Of a stretch of DNA of 64,000 bases, positions 49,360 to 59,872 are shown piece by piece. Location of the stretch: NCBI RefSeq assembly GCF_024814375.1, contig NZ_JANUXX010000006.1:1-64000 (forward strand), read 5' to 3'. The DNA comes from Streptococcus sciuri. Its GTDB lineage: Bacteria; Bacillota; Bacilli; Lactobacillales; Streptococcaceae. Below the pieces are notes generated by a model. The model saw only the letters and a program-made list of their open reading frames with translations. It searched no databases and was not told the DNA's origin. Each line of letters begins with the position of its first letter. Positions within the stretch are counted from its first letter, which is position 1. The position numbers and the translations under genes were made by a program.

Positions 49360-50289
49360 ATGAAAAAATTACTCAGCCTAGCTCTTGCAGGTTTAGCGGT
49401 CATCGGACTTGTAGCTTGCTCCAATATTCAAAAATCATCTAAAACAAGCAAATTACAGGTTGTCGCAACCAACTCTATCATTGCTGATATCACAAAAAAT
49501 ATCGCAGGAGACAAGATTGACTTGCACAGTATTGTCCCTGTCGGAAAAGACCCTCACGAATACGAACCCCTACCAGAAGACGTTAAAAAGACATCAAAGG
49601 CAGATGTTATCTTCTACAACGGAATTAATCTTGAAACAGGCGGTCATGCTTGGTTTACCAAATTGATTAAAAATACACATAAAAAAGAAAACAAAGACTA
49701 CTTTGCTGTCAGTGACGGAGTAGACGTTATTTACCTTGAAGGACAAAATGAAAAAGGTAAAGAAGACCCTCATGCTTGGCTCAATCTTGAAAACGGTATG
49801 ATTTATGCTAAAAATATCGCAAAACACTTGTCCGAAAAAGACCCTACCAATAAGAAAACATATGAAAAAAATCTAGCAACCTATCTTAAAAAATTAAGCA
49901 CTCTTGACAAAGATGCAAAAGATAAATTCAAAAATATTCCTGCTGACAAAAAGATGATTGTCACCAGCGAAGGTTGCTTTAAATACTTCTCAAAAGCCTA
50001 CCAAGTACCGTCTGCCTACATTTGGGAGATCAATACTGAAGAAGAAGGTACACCTGAGCAAATCAAACAGCTTGTAGAAAAACTTCGCAAAACAAAAGTA
50101 CCATCACTTTTTGTCGAAAGTAGTGTCGATGCCCGCCCTATGAAAACTGTCTCAAAAGATGCCAATATTCCAATCTATGCTAAGATTTTCACCGATTCTA
50201 TCGCTAAAAAAGGTGAGAAGGGTGATAGCTACTATGCCATGATGAAGTGGAATCTGGATAAAATTTCTGAAGGACTTCAGAAAAACTAA
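49360..50289 (+). CDS. mtsA: Manganese-binding lipoprotein (PsaA/MtsA/ScaA family)
   Basis: 309 residues from the ATG at 49360 (AAGGAGAACATT before it). The lipobox is VIGLVAC with the Cys at residue 20. Metal ligands of the cluster A-I family are seen: His in GKDPHEYEP, His in [10 protein letters not shown], Glu in [13 protein letters not shown] and Asp in [11 protein letters not shown]. It captures Mn2+ (and Fe2+) outside the membrane and delivers it to the permease; family members were once described as adhesins. Regulated through the operator at 47597. Confidence 0.93.
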   Translation: MKKLLSLALAGLAVIGLVACSNIQKSSKTSKLQVVATNSIIADITKNIAGDKIDLHSIVPVGKDPHEYEPLPEDVKKTSKADVIFYNGINLETGGHAWFTKLIKNTHKKENKDYFAVSDGVDVIYLEGQNEKGKEDPHAWLNLENGMIYAKNIAKHLSEKDPTNKKTYEKNLATYLKKLSTLDKDAKDKFKNIPADKKMIVTSEGCFKYFSKAYQVPSAYIWEINTEEEGTPEQIKQLVEKLRKTKVPSLFVESSVDARPMKTVSKDANIPIYAKIFTDSIAKKGEKGDSYYAMMKWNLDKISEGLQKN

Positions 50290-50421
50290 AAGACTCACCC
50301 TATTTTTTGTCAACCTTTCTGATAAGAAATACCTGAGGCAATTACTCTACAGCTGCTGCTTGCTTTTTGTATCGAAGTTCACTAACATTAGAAAGCCTTT
50401 TTGATAAGGGCTTTTTAATGT

Positions 50422-50780
50422 TCAAAAGAGTTGATTGACACCGTGGTCATCTGCATGTGCAATTGTTGCACAAACAAAGCCCTTGGAAAAACGGACAACT
50501 TCTTTGGGCATCAGGATTTTTGCTGTAATCGCTTCTGCGTTTCTCTCCATCTAACTCATCCTATCAGAAGCATTCTCTTCCTTAATATTATCAGTAGTAG
50601 AAAGCACTGATAAACTTGCCTCTTTTGCTCATACTAATTCCAAAGCATAACGGTGCAATTCCCAATGAATACAGATATGGAGGATTGTATTCTTAGCAAC
50701 TCCTCAATTCCTTATTTGAGCTAATTTTTCATCAATAACCACTTTTTTTGCTAATCTTTTCATGGTTATCTTGCAAATAG
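50422..50780 (-). pseudogene. ImmA/IrrE-like metallopeptidase relic
   Basis: A 42-codon frame (50550-50422) reads MERNAEAITAKILMPKEVVR, the segment after the zinc site in ImmA/IrrE (DUF955) proteins. Upstream on the same strand, broken by stops, come AKKVVIDEKLAQIRN, then ILHICIHWELHRYALELV in the place of the HExxH helix. ImmA-type peptidases control mobile elements and phage-like repressors, so this may be the last trace of an integrated element. It is not functional. Confidence 0.6.
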
Positions 50781-51406
50781 ATTTATCCAAAAACAGAAGC
50801 GTCTTATATAATTATTTCATACTTTAATTGAAATCCCATTTGTTACAAAATATCTCCATACTCAACTTTAGCAGATAGAGGTTTATTAAATAAAGGTGCT
50901 ATCGGTATCACTAAGCGCCACAATTGCATCGAATCTAGGATAACCAAATCATTCAAACAGAGAGTTTTTTCCTCTTCATGACTATAAATCTAACAAAATT
51001 GATTAAGAATCTAGCCTTAAAAACATCAGACGCTTAAAAACCACACAATGATTCTTTCAGCTTGATTGTTTTCAAGGCAGAAATCATTGTGTGGTTCTAT
51101 TCTAAAGCTAGTTTTTGCCCAAACTCTTATGAGTAGCTAGTTCAAGAAACCTACTCATAATTGAAAATATCTTCTAGTGTTGGTTCAAAGGAATTGATTT
51201 TCATTTGTAAGAAAGTAGCACAGATGTTCTTTACCACAGATACACCCTTACAACCAAATGCTTATATTTCCAGATTATAGGGAATTTCTATCAATCACAA
51301 GTTTGTTATCGTCATTGCTAACTCGTAAGTTTTACACCTATCTACATCTAAACTCGCTTCCTAATGTCATTCTAAGATATCAGCAGTAAAAGACATCAAG
51401 TCCCTC
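50781..51406. other. Gene-free stretch between relic and type III restriction genes
   Basis: No open frame with a ribosome site. It contains the long hairpin at 51039-51096 and AT-rich sequence with scattered stops on all frames, consistent with decayed accessory DNA. Confidence 0.4.
51039..51096 (-). terminator. Long hairpin, possible terminator
   Basis: AACCACACAATGATT and its exact reverse complement (15-bp arms) enclose a 28-nt loop. On the minus strand the second arm is followed by TTTTT. No obvious gene ends next to it; res ends about 310 bp upstream. It may also be a small RNA or a remnant end of a mobile element. Confidence 0.45.
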
Positions 51407-53638
51407 CTAAAATCCAAACAGTTCATCAATTGGATGCCAGTCTGCCATATCGTCTTTCCATTCGCCCTCATTCAAATAACGGAGAGAACCTGCAATATCA
51501 CGGACAAAAGCACCCTTTAGATTATATTTCTCAAGATAAGCCTTCAAGGCTTCATATTTCAAAGGCGCATAGTCATCAATATTCTTATCCTCGCCCTTGG
51601 CATTTTCTCCACCTTTGGTTTCTACGATATAGACATCACCATTCTTCATTTTGACAATATAGTCAGGATAGAAGTGATGGGAAGTGTTGGCTGTATGATA
51701 GAAGATTGAAAAATATTGGCTTCCCTTGTCACCGTTCTTATATACAAACTCGACTACATCTTCATGAGCTTCAATGTACTCTTCAAAGAGTCGTTCAACT
51801 TCACTTCCCTTGATAACGCTGTTTGTATATCCAGAATATACATTGGTTGTTGCATCGGTATGTTCCAACTTTTGATTATAAGAATAACGTTCTGTCATCG
51901 GGATATAGAAATCATTTTCCTGAGGCACTACAAGCCCCATACTAATAGTTGGTCGAATATCTGCCTGTCTAAATACTTGACGAAGGGCTCGCCAGTTATT
52001 CAAGATAAAGGCTGTCCATTCCTTGGCTTCCAGCTTCAAGAGTTTATGCTTGTTTGGTCGTTTGTCATCCATGAAGAAACGTTTCAAGAGAGCTTCTACC
52101 TGACTTACTTTCAAGTGCGTCACTCGGTCAAGTTCATGGTAAGCATGAAGCAAGTCAAGGCGATTAGCACGATAGTCTGCTTCTACTCGTCTTTCTCTAT
52201 CTTGAAGACGGTCAGAATGCTCCAGCGTATCAAAGCGACCTTGTTTATAAGTGTTAACAATCGAACTTCCAAATTGAATCCCTTGATTTTCTAGCTTTTG
52301 CTTATTCGATTCAGCATCCTCTGTCAACTTCCACTCACGAATCAGACCTTGATAGAGATTTTCACGGAGGGCTTTTTCGCTTTGTCCTTCATGCAAATCA
52401 AGCACTCGCTCACTGATTAAATGGAAATTTTTAGCGACATCTTTTCGATTTAGAAGAGGTGTTGGTGCTCCTACCCCTTTTTGAGCAAAGGCACCATTTA
52501 GGAAATCCTTATCAAAGGTATAGAGATAGGCGTTATCCAATACATCAACATCATAGTGACCCTTGAACGGTTCAGGCATCCGACGAATACGACCGATTGT
52601 TTGGATGGTGAAGGTTTCTCCCATATTCTTACGAATCTTAATCAGAATTTTAGCTCGTGGGGCATCCCAACCAGTGGCAATCGCCTGTTTAATGATGAGA
52701 TACTCAACCTCATTATCTAGGTCTTGTACATTGAGATAGTTTCGTTTCTGGTCTGCCAACCAAATACCAAGTTTTCCGTCTTCATAGGTTTTATGAAGTT
52801 TTTCTTGGATATAGGTTTCAATTCGATTGATTAAGTCAGGATCTGAATCCGATTTGTCAGGCAATTGGACTAATACCAAGGGATTGATTCCTCTTACGCC
52901 ATTATCAGCATAAGCCTGAACAATCTCTTTTCGCTTCTGCTCAGCACTTTCAAAGAGCAATTCAAACTCTTCACTAATACTAATATCTTGACTCTCATCA
53001 AGATAGTTTTCAAGTCCTTCGTTGACGACTACTGATTTTGTAATTAAACCTGATGCAATAACTTCTTCTTCCATCACTTCATAAAACTCTACCTTGTCAG
53101 GCATATTGGGGTCTTCAATGGTAGCAGAAACTCGAACCGTCTTAGAAGCATTAAAACGTGCGATAATATCTCTTGCATTTTTGGTATCGTTACGGTGCGC
53201 TTCGTCGATGATAAGGATAAAATGACGGTCTGCTTCAAAAGCTTTTGTAACCTTATCTTCAAGATTATCACGTTCACTGTCCGTCAGCATGGCTTTTTTA
53301 TTTCTACCTACTACCGATTCATAGTTGATAAAGGTAACACTACCCTTATCAAAACCTTGATTTAATGCATCATCCACCGACTGAGCCTTGATAGATGAAA
53401 AATGCTTTGCTTTGTCCTGACTCTGCTCCTCTAATTCCCCCGATCCAGGTGTAAACCAAACAAAAGCAACATTATCATATGTACTTGAAATATAGGTGTT
53501 AACCCAGTCAAGGAGAGTAATGCTTTTACCTGAACCCGTTGGCGACTTAATAACCATTTCAGCAACAGCATATTCAGGTGCTGTAAATTTTAAGAGTTTA
53601 TCAACCAGTTTTTGTTGGAATTGTTTTAATTCAATCAT
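51407..53638 (-). CDS. res: Type III restriction enzyme Res subunit
   Basis: 743 residues from the ATG at 53638, which overlaps the mod stop (ATGA). The helicase domain has SPTGSGKSITLLDW (Walker A), IIDEAHRND (DEAH box), VRVSATIE and QTIGRIRRMPEP (motif VI). The C-terminal nuclease is PD-(D/E)xK: FYPDYIVKMKNGDVYIVETK. It cuts DNA with Mod and ATP after translocation between two inversely oriented sites. It is shorter than EcoP1I-type Res (about 970 residues), though all key motifs are present. Confidence 0.9.
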   Translation of the reverse strand: MIELKQFQQKLVDKLLKFTAPEYAVAEMVIKSPTGSGKSITLLDWVNTYISSTYDNVAFVWFTPGSGELEEQSQDKAKHFSSIKAQSVDDALNQGFDKGSVTFINYESVVGRNKKAMLTDSERDNLEDKVTKAFEADRHFILIIDEAHRNDTKNARDIIARFNASKTVRVSATIEDPNMPDKVEFYEVMEEEVIASGLITKSVVVNEGLENYLDESQDISISEEFELLFESAEQKRKEIVQAYADNGVRGINPLVLVQLPDKSDSDPDLINRIETYIQEKLHKTYEDGKLGIWLADQKRNYLNVQDLDNEVEYLIIKQAIATGWDAPRAKILIKIRKNMGETFTIQTIGRIRRMPEPFKGHYDVDVLDNAYLYTFDKDFLNGAFAQKGVGAPTPLLNRKDVAKNFHLISERVLDLHEGQSEKALRENLYQGLIREWKLTEDAESNKQKLENQGIQFGSSIVNTYKQGRFDTLEHSDRLQDRERRVEADYRANRLDLLHAYHELDRVTHLKVSQVEALLKRFFMDDKRPNKHKLLKLEAKEWTAFILNNWRALRQVFRQADIRPTISMGLVVPQENDFYIPMTERYSYNQKLEHTDATTNVYSGYTNSVIKGSEVERLFEEYIEAHEDVVEFVYKNGDKGSQYFSIFYHTANTSHHFYPDYIVKMKNGDVYIVETKGGENAKGEDKNIDDYAPLKYEALKAYLEKYNLKGAFVRDIAGSLRYLNEGEWKDDMADWHPIDELFGF

Positions 53639-55254
53639 GACCAAATATCCTTTCCGAAGTAGTAATGTGGAATCTCCTGTTTTGTGATGTTTTTCTCGCG
53701 TAGAATGCGTTCTTGCTTGACGTCAAAGAAAATCTCAGGATGGATGAAGAGGGTAGAATTTTCAATGAAATCTGTCTCTTCCATCGCATCCAACTGGTCT
53801 TCTGACAAGATAACCTGTACTTTGGGATTTGAAATATCAACACCAAACTCCAACTCAACAAGGGAAGTGACATAGTTGAGTAATTCATACTCAAGGGTGA
53901 CATCAGGAAATTCTTCCTTAACTACGAAATCTGTTTTGAAGTATTTGAGATTATGTGGAATCTCCTTTTGAATATTGGATAGACGCTTGTAAGTCACTTC
54001 TTCACAAATGTTATTTTCATTATTGGTACAAAGAATAAATTTTCGGCTTCCTCCATCTTCCTTATTTAGCTGGGCAACTGCGTGACCTGTTGTACCAGAG
54101 CCAGCGAAGAAATCTAGTACAACTGCTTCCTTTTTACTAATTTGCAAACATCTTTCAATCAGTTTTGTTGGTTTAGGATTGTCGAATTTACCTTTCTCCC
54201 TTAATGCGTTATCCAGCTCTTTACTCCCTGTAGTATTTTCTGGCAAATCTGACCATAAGGTATCAATTCTTTTCCCCTCAGATGGACGTTCACTCCAATA
54301 ATCTTTCACACGTAATGTTTTACCTGATGTAATTAGTCGATTATCATTTTCTAAGGCTTTAACCTTATCATATGTCATTCTCCAACCTTTAGCAGGACAC
54401 TTCCAAATTTTTCCAGAATTGTCTACGTAATCGTATGAAGTCTCAGGACCTGGGTCTCTAGGTTTTTGCAAGCTAACACTTGCATATCTTCCTCTCCCAT
54501 CTTTGTCATCCTTATTGTATGATTTCATTGTTGCTTCAGATAATGGTTTATAAGCAGGATTTAACGTAAAATCTCTAGTTTTTGAATAAAGAAGTACATA
54601 CTCAGTATTAACTGTAAATTTATCTTTTTCAGTTTTACCGCTAGAGTTTCTCTTCCAAACAAAAGTATTTACAAAATTTTCTTCACCAAAAATAGAATCT
54701 ATCAATAATTTAAGTTGAGAAAATTCATAATCATCAATTGAAACAAAAATCAAGCCATCTTTTTTTAGCAAATCATGTGCCAACCTTAACCGAGAAGACA
54801 TAAATGATAACCATTTACTATGTCTAAATGAATCTAATTTATCTACAAATAAATCATTATATTTAAAATCTGTCTTCCCCCTATTATATGGTGGGTCAAT
54901 ATAAATGACATCAATTGCTCCAACATGAGTTTTCTTTAAAAGATGCAAACTATGCAGATTATCTCCCTCTAACAGGAAGTTATAATCCTCCGATTCAGGA
55001 TTCCCCACGATTTTCTTGGTCTCGTCCTCAACGAAGACAGGAATCTTGGTCTTCATTTCTTCCTCGACCAGTTCCGCATGCTCTTCCCACACCAGACCAT
55101 ACTTCTTGGTATTGAGCAGACGGACAAGATTTTCTAGCTTATCAACATCCTCGTTTCGTCTATCTTCACGTGCCTGTTTCAAAAGTTCCTGCACATAGGC
55201 AATTGCCCCATCTTTCTCATTCTTTCGTGGGCGTTCAATAAAATCCTTAGACAT
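53635..55254 (-). CDS. mod: Type III DNA methyltransferase Mod subunit
   Basis: 539 residues, beta-class N6-adenine methylase: motif IV DVIYIDPPYNRGKTDF (about residue 115) comes before motif I VVLDFFAGSGTTGHAVAQL (about 385). The central part between them carries target recognition. It modifies one strand of a short asymmetric site and recruits Res. Its promoter at 55344-55373 carries heptamer repeats. Inside the gene I saw no long simple repeat. The G+C and codon pattern look like the rest of the window. Confidence 0.9.
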   Translation of the reverse strand: MSKDFIERPRKNEKDGAIAYVQELLKQAREDRRNEDVDKLENLVRLLNTKKYGLVWEEHAELVEEEMKTKIPVFVEDETKKIVGNPESEDYNFLLEGDNLHSLHLLKKTHVGAIDVIYIDPPYNRGKTDFKYNDLFVDKLDSFRHSKWLSFMSSRLRLAHDLLKKDGLIFVSIDDYEFSQLKLLIDSIFGEENFVNTFVWKRNSSGKTEKDKFTVNTEYVLLYSKTRDFTLNPAYKPLSEATMKSYNKDDKDGRGRYASVSLQKPRDPGPETSYDYVDNSGKIWKCPAKGWRMTYDKVKALENDNRLITSGKTLRVKDYWSERPSEGKRIDTLWSDLPENTTGSKELDNALREKGKFDNPKPTKLIERCLQISKKEAVVLDFFAGSGTTGHAVAQLNKEDGGSRKFILCTNNENNICEEVTYKRLSNIQKEIPHNLKYFKTDFVVKEEFPDVTLEYELLNYVTSLVELEFGVDISNPKVQVILSEDQLDAMEETDFIENSTLFIHPEIFFDVKQERILREKNITKQEIPHYYFGKDIWS

Positions 55255-55326
55255 TACAAAACACCCCCTTTTTCTGAAAAAGAGAGTGTTTTCGTGTAAG
55301 CAGAAAAGAGGTAGAGAACTACCTTA

Positions 55327-55347
55327 CTGATGACTGATGACTGATGA
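55327..55347. repeat. Three tandem 7-bp repeats at the mod promoter
   Basis: CTGATGA repeated three times without change. On the minus strand (CATCAGT units) the first overlaps the -10 box and the others cover the predicted transcription start region. Confidence 0.8.
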
Positions 55348-55373
55348 TATCAAGTTTCAAATCTCCTTGTCAA
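55344..55373 (-). promoter_or_regulatory. Promoter of mod-res
   Basis: TTGACA (55373-55368), 18-bp spacer, TATCAT (55349-55344) on the minus strand, about 90 bp before the mod start. Confidence 0.7.
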
Positions 55374-55746
55374 GTATTTTATTAGCTATTCTATTATAGC
55401 ACGAATAACTACATAAGAATAATACATTAAAGAAAAATAACCTAAATATCAACAGGAACTCTCAAAACGACTGAAGACATTCTTGACTTTCAGTTAGTTT
55501 AGAAAAATGGTATAATTTGAGATGTACTTCAAAATGTCCGTCTACATGATAAGAGAGGGACTATTGATACACAGAAATCCCATTATTTCCAATTCCCACA
55601 TCAGTACAACCATCCCTATTTACTCGCTACTTTTCCCATCACAACAAAGGAAGTCACAAGAACTTCTAAAAAAGCGATCACAATTGATCACCATTTCAAT
55701 ACTAACAAGGCTAAAGCTTTGATACGAAAGGAAACGATAAAACATT
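55374..55746. other. Intergenic with ebfC promoter region
   Basis: Divergent region between mod and ebfC. An extended -10 box TGGTATAAT lies at about 55508-55516 on the plus strand, giving a leader of about 230 nt before ebfC. A 66-codon frame in that leader (55522-55722) lacks a ribosome site and has no recognisable domain; I do not call it a gene. Confidence 0.45.
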
Positions 55747-56046
55747 ATGATGAACATGCAAAATCTTATGAAACAAGCGCAAAAAATGCAAAAGCAGATG
55801 GAAAAAAGCCAAGCTGAACTCGCAGCTACTACTTTTGTCGGTAAATCTGCTCAAGATCTTGTCGTTGCCACCTTTACTGGTGATAAAAAACTCGTCTCTA
55901 TCGACTACAAAGAAGCTGTCGTTGACCCAGATGACCTAGAAACCTTATCAGACATGACAACACAAGCCATCAATGACGCACTCACACAAATCGATGAGGC
56001 TACTAAAAAAACCATGGGAGCATTTGCAGGTAAATTACCATTTTAA
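55747..56046 (+). CDS. ebfC: YbaB/EbfC nucleoid-associated protein
   Basis: 99 residues. Helix [20 protein letters not shown], then [20 protein letters not shown] and ITxxAINDAL-like [13 protein letters not shown], all typical. It forms a dimer that binds DNA and the nucleoid. In many Gram-positives it sits next to dnaX-recR; here it stands alone with its own terminator. ATG ATG at the start; the first has AAAGGAAACG upstream. Confidence 0.92.
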   Translation: MMNMQNLMKQAQKMQKQMEKSQAELAATTFVGKSAQDLVVATFTGDKKLVSIDYKEAVVDPDDLETLSDMTTQAINDALTQIDEATKKTMGAFAGKLPF

Positions 56047-56056
56047 TGACATCATT

Positions 56057-56090
56057 AAAAAGCTCGAACCTTAAAAGGTTCGAGCTTTTT
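56057..56090. terminator. Bidirectional terminator, ebfC / MerR gene
   Basis: AAAAAGCTCGAACC and GGTTCGAGCTTTTT arms with a short A-rich loop. It overlaps the stop of the MerR gene and serves both converging genes. Confidence 0.9.
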
Positions 56091-56823
56091 AAGCTTCTTT
56101 TGCTGTTTCTAAACAATAAGATTTTTCATGACAATGTGGGCAAGTTAATTTTCGCGTTTTAGGAGTATGACGAGCAAATGCGAATTCCCTATACGTTGGT
56201 TGGAAAAGTTGGTGGCAATTGGGACAGATGTAAGCTATTTTACGTGAAAAATGATAAGACAATGTTAATAATATGCCAACATACACCAAACCAATACCGA
56301 TACCAACACCTTGCCAAACAACAGATTGTGGACGTTCTTCAAGCCAAGCAACACAAAGAACAAAAAGAAGAATCGTTACTAGATTACTAAGCCACATCTG
56401 TTTTTGCAAACGACGCCAAGCTAATTGATTTTTCATGGTAAGAGAAATGTCTGATAAAAATTCTAGCGACTGATCCGTTTGATTTTTCACCCTGTCAAGC
56501 AAGTTGACAGCAATGTCAAGTTTGGCTTTCTTCTCAGCAAGCTCACGCTTTGTTTCCTTGATATGCAAGGCAAGCAATAACTCTAAAACTTGCCTTGCAT
56601 TTTCCTCAGCAAACAGCCGTTTTATCTCTTCAATTGAAAAATCAAGTCCCCGTAAAAAACAAATCATGCGCAACTGTTCCAAATCACTATCCACATAGAT
56701 TCGCCGTCCACCTTCTGTCAAATCAGATGGCGACAAAATACCACGTTTATCATAATATTGAACCGTGCGAACTGAAACACCTGCCAACTTCGCCAAATCA
56801 CCAGTTGTATAAGAGTGAGACAT
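56089..56823 (-). CDS. MerR-family regulator with membrane segments and zinc-ribbon tail
   Basis: 244 residues from MSHSYTTGDLAKLAGVSVRT (GGAGG just upstream). The MerR winged helix (about 1-75) has the classic VRTVQYYDKRGILSPS. A coiled coil (ALHIKETKRELAEKKAKLDI) comes next, then two membrane helices (about 140-190; LVTILLFVLCVAWL and GIGIGLVYVGILLTLSY). The C-terminal part has paired CPNC and CPHC motifs of a zinc ribbon. A DNA-binding MerR domain tied to the membrane suggests sensing at the membrane. The target genes are unknown; it is alone. Confidence 0.85.
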   Translation of the reverse strand: MSHSYTTGDLAKLAGVSVRTVQYYDKRGILSPSDLTEGGRRIYVDSDLEQLRMICFLRGLDFSIEEIKRLFAEENARQVLELLLALHIKETKRELAEKKAKLDIAVNLLDRVKNQTDQSLEFLSDISLTMKNQLAWRRLQKQMWLSNLVTILLFVLCVAWLEERPQSVVWQGVGIGIGLVYVGILLTLSYHFSRKIAYICPNCHQLFQPTYREFAFARHTPKTRKLTCPHCHEKSYCLETAKEA

Positions 56824-56925
56824 TCCTTTCACCTCCTTTCTGCCCTTATTATAGGACATGCCCCAACGTCACAAGCAAGAGGTTACCCTAGATGATTTTT
56901 TATTTTTTGAAAAATAGCAGAGCTT

Positions 56926-57513
56926 TTAGCTAAAAAAGCCACCTAAAGCTGCAAAAGGATTGTCACCATGCTCTTCTTCTTGCTGATTCAAATAAGATTT
57001 ATTTTCATCAAATTCCATGAACTTTTCATAAACAAGTGCCGTCATGCGAGCATCTTCAAGCGAATTATGCCCATGTCCTGAAATACCTAAAAATTCAGCA
57101 ACACTTGTCAATTTGAGATTAGTAATTCCATTTAAGTCTGTGCTACGACGTTCAAAAGCCTCATCATATAAATCAACCTTGTAAAGCTCTGTCAAGTCTA
57201 ATTCATTTTCAGCAAGCAAAGGCAAGTCTGATTTTAACGCATTATAACCAACCAAAGCAGTCTCTCCAACGAATGTTTTAAAGTCAGCTAGTACTTTATC
57301 AAGCTTGGGAGCATTAGCAATTTTTTCTAACGTAATACCCGTCAAGCCATTAATAAATGACTGCAGTGGAACATCTGTGTAAACATAGGTGTCAAAACTA
57401 TCAACCTCGTGACCCTCTTTGAATTTTACTGCTGAAACTTGAATAATATGACTTTTCTCAGCAACTGTATTAAATTCCAAATCAAATGCGATGTACTCTG
57501 CTAATTTCTCCAT
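56926..57513 (-). CDS. DnaQ-like 3'-5' exonuclease domain protein
   Basis: 195 residues of the DEDDh superfamily. Exo I is EYIAFDLEFNT, Exo II includes ALVGYNALKSDLPLLAEN and Exo III HGHNSLEDARMTALVY with its His. Note that Exo II has Lys-Ser before the Asp instead of the usual Asn-x-x-Phe-Asp spacing, yet the Asp is there. It is a stand-alone exonuclease, perhaps for DNA repair or RNA trimming. It is a single gene 72 bp downstream of the DUF536 gene. Confidence 0.8.
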   Translation of the reverse strand: MEKLAEYIAFDLEFNTVAEKSHIIQVSAVKFKEGHEVDSFDTYVYTDVPLQSFINGLTGITLEKIANAPKLDKVLADFKTFVGETALVGYNALKSDLPLLAENELDLTELYKVDLYDEAFERRSTDLNGITNLKLTSVAEFLGISGHGHNSLEDARMTALVYEKFMEFDENKSYLNQQEEEHGDNPFAALGGFFS

Positions 57514-57585
57514 GATACCTCCTAAAAATAAGTTTATATAATAAAGCTAGAACTTTTGTCCCAGCTTCTGATACATTTTAAATTG

Positions 57586-58119
57586 TTATTTTCCACCAAA
57601 AAGACGCGCTAGAAATCCCTTTGGAGCTACTTCTTCTTGAATTTTTTCTTCTGACTTCGTTTGAATTTCTTCGACTTCAGCCTTTGCCTCATCCAGCTCT
57701 AATTGCAGACGTTTCGTGTCTTCCATCGCAGCAAGTGTCAGTTGTTGTTGTTGATCAAGTTGTTTATCTTTTTCTGCAATTTGCACATCCTTGATATGCA
57801 ACTGCTCATCCTTTGCACTAAGCTGAGTGTCCTTCGCTTTTAGCTGCTCGTAGAGACGTGTAATCTCTGTATTTTTTTCATCAACAAGAATTTCTAATAA
57901 CTCACGTTTTTGCGTTTCTTCATCAATGGGATCATCTTCAAAAATTGTCTTTTTATAGATTTCTTCTAGTTTTTCCAATCCTTCACGATTGACAACGGTC
58001 ACACCTTTTTCATTTTTAGAAACAAACTCATCTGGAAATGACTTGACACGATTATTAACCGCTTGACGACTAACACCTACGATTTCAGCAATTTCGCTAA
58101 CTGTCTTTTCTATTGACAT
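57586..58119 (-). CDS. DUF536 HTH-coiled-coil protein
   Basis: 177 residues. The N-terminal HTH (VSEIAEIVGVSRQAVNNRVK) covers about residues 8-30. A long coiled coil runs from about 85 to 160 with a repeated AKDxQL/EKDxQL pattern (LKAKDTQLSAKDEQLHIKDV). The C-terminal VAPKGFLARLFGG tail ends it. DUF536 proteins are often encoded by plasmids of lactic acid bacteria near replication genes; this copy is chromosomal in context. The function is unknown; DNA binding is inferred from the HTH. Confidence 0.75.
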   Translation of the reverse strand: MSIEKTVSEIAEIVGVSRQAVNNRVKSFPDEFVSKNEKGVTVVNREGLEKLEEIYKKTIFEDDPIDEETQKRELLEILVDEKNTEITRLYEQLKAKDTQLSAKDEQLHIKDVQIAEKDKQLDQQQQLTLAAMEDTKRLQLELDEAKAEVEEIQTKSEEKIQEEVAPKGFLARLFGGK

Positions 58120-58221
58120 AGTGTTCCTCTTTTTATGATATCGTTTTTAAAAATAGTATCACATTACATCCCTTCTGTCAATGACATCTAATACAAAGTA
58201 GTAGTACTACAAAATTTCTAA

Positions 58222-59413
<1,192 letters not shown>

Positions 59414-59415
<2 letters not shown>

Positions 59416-59440
59416 AAAAAGCTAGTTTCCTAGCTTTTTT
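59414..59440 (+). terminator. Terminator after BaiN-like gene
   Basis: AAAAAAGCTAG and CTAGCTTTTTT arms with a TTTC loop, next to the stop codon. Confidence 0.85.
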
Positions 59441-59473
59441 TACTTTATAAACCATTTTTTAGTGTATCACGTT

Positions 59474-59530
59474 TAAACTGCACCTCAAAAGTTGGACACG
59501 AAAAAAATCCAACTTTTGGGGTGCAGTTTA
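59474..59530. repeat. 57-bp near-perfect inverted repeat resembling IS3-family ends
   Basis: TAAACTGCACCTCAAAAGTT plus GGA is matched by a reverse copy with a single T/C difference, around a loop of about 11 nt with a run of A. The CTGCACC-x-CAAAAGTTGGACA motif is like the terminal repeats of IS150/IS3-type elements. On the minus strand, it is also placed as a terminator for azlCD. Confidence 0.6.
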
Positions 59531-59545
59531 GTTCTCTTTGTAAAA

Positions 59546-59872
59546 CTAACTTATTAACCGTAAAAAAGCTACAATAAAGACACCAGCGAGGACGGATAAG
59601 AGAATATTTTTATAGCGGATAGCTACCCATAAAGTCGGTATTAGAGCTAAAAAAGCTGTCATATCTAACTGTGGCAAGTATCCGGTATGTTCTGTCATGA
59701 TGCTAGAAAGAAGCAGAGCAAAAATAATAGAAATGGGCAGATAATCAAGAAAATGAACAACACTAATAGGCAGTTTTTGATACTTAGTCAAAATAAATGG
59801 AGCAACTCTCGGAATCCAAGTAACGACTGCAGCCAATATAATAACAAATAATACATCGCTAGACACGCTCAT
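59546..59872 (-). CDS. azlD: AzlD-family branched-chain amino acid exporter subunit
   Basis: 108 residues from MSVSSDVLFV (59872), which overlaps the azlC end by 14 bp. It has four membrane segments; VVTWIPRVAPFIL and VHFLDYLPISIIFALL are typical. AzlD works with AzlC to export branched-chain amino acids or analogues in other bacteria. Confidence 0.85.
   Translation of the reverse strand: MSVSSDVLFVIILAAVVTWIPRVAPFILTKYQKLPISVVHFLDYLPISIIFALLLSSIMTEHTGYLPQLDMTAFLALIPTLWVAIRYKNILLSVLAGVFIVAFLRLIS

Noticed and set aside
55522..55722. 66-codon frame upstream of ebfC
   Set aside because: No ribosome site, no domain, lies in the predicted leader; not called.
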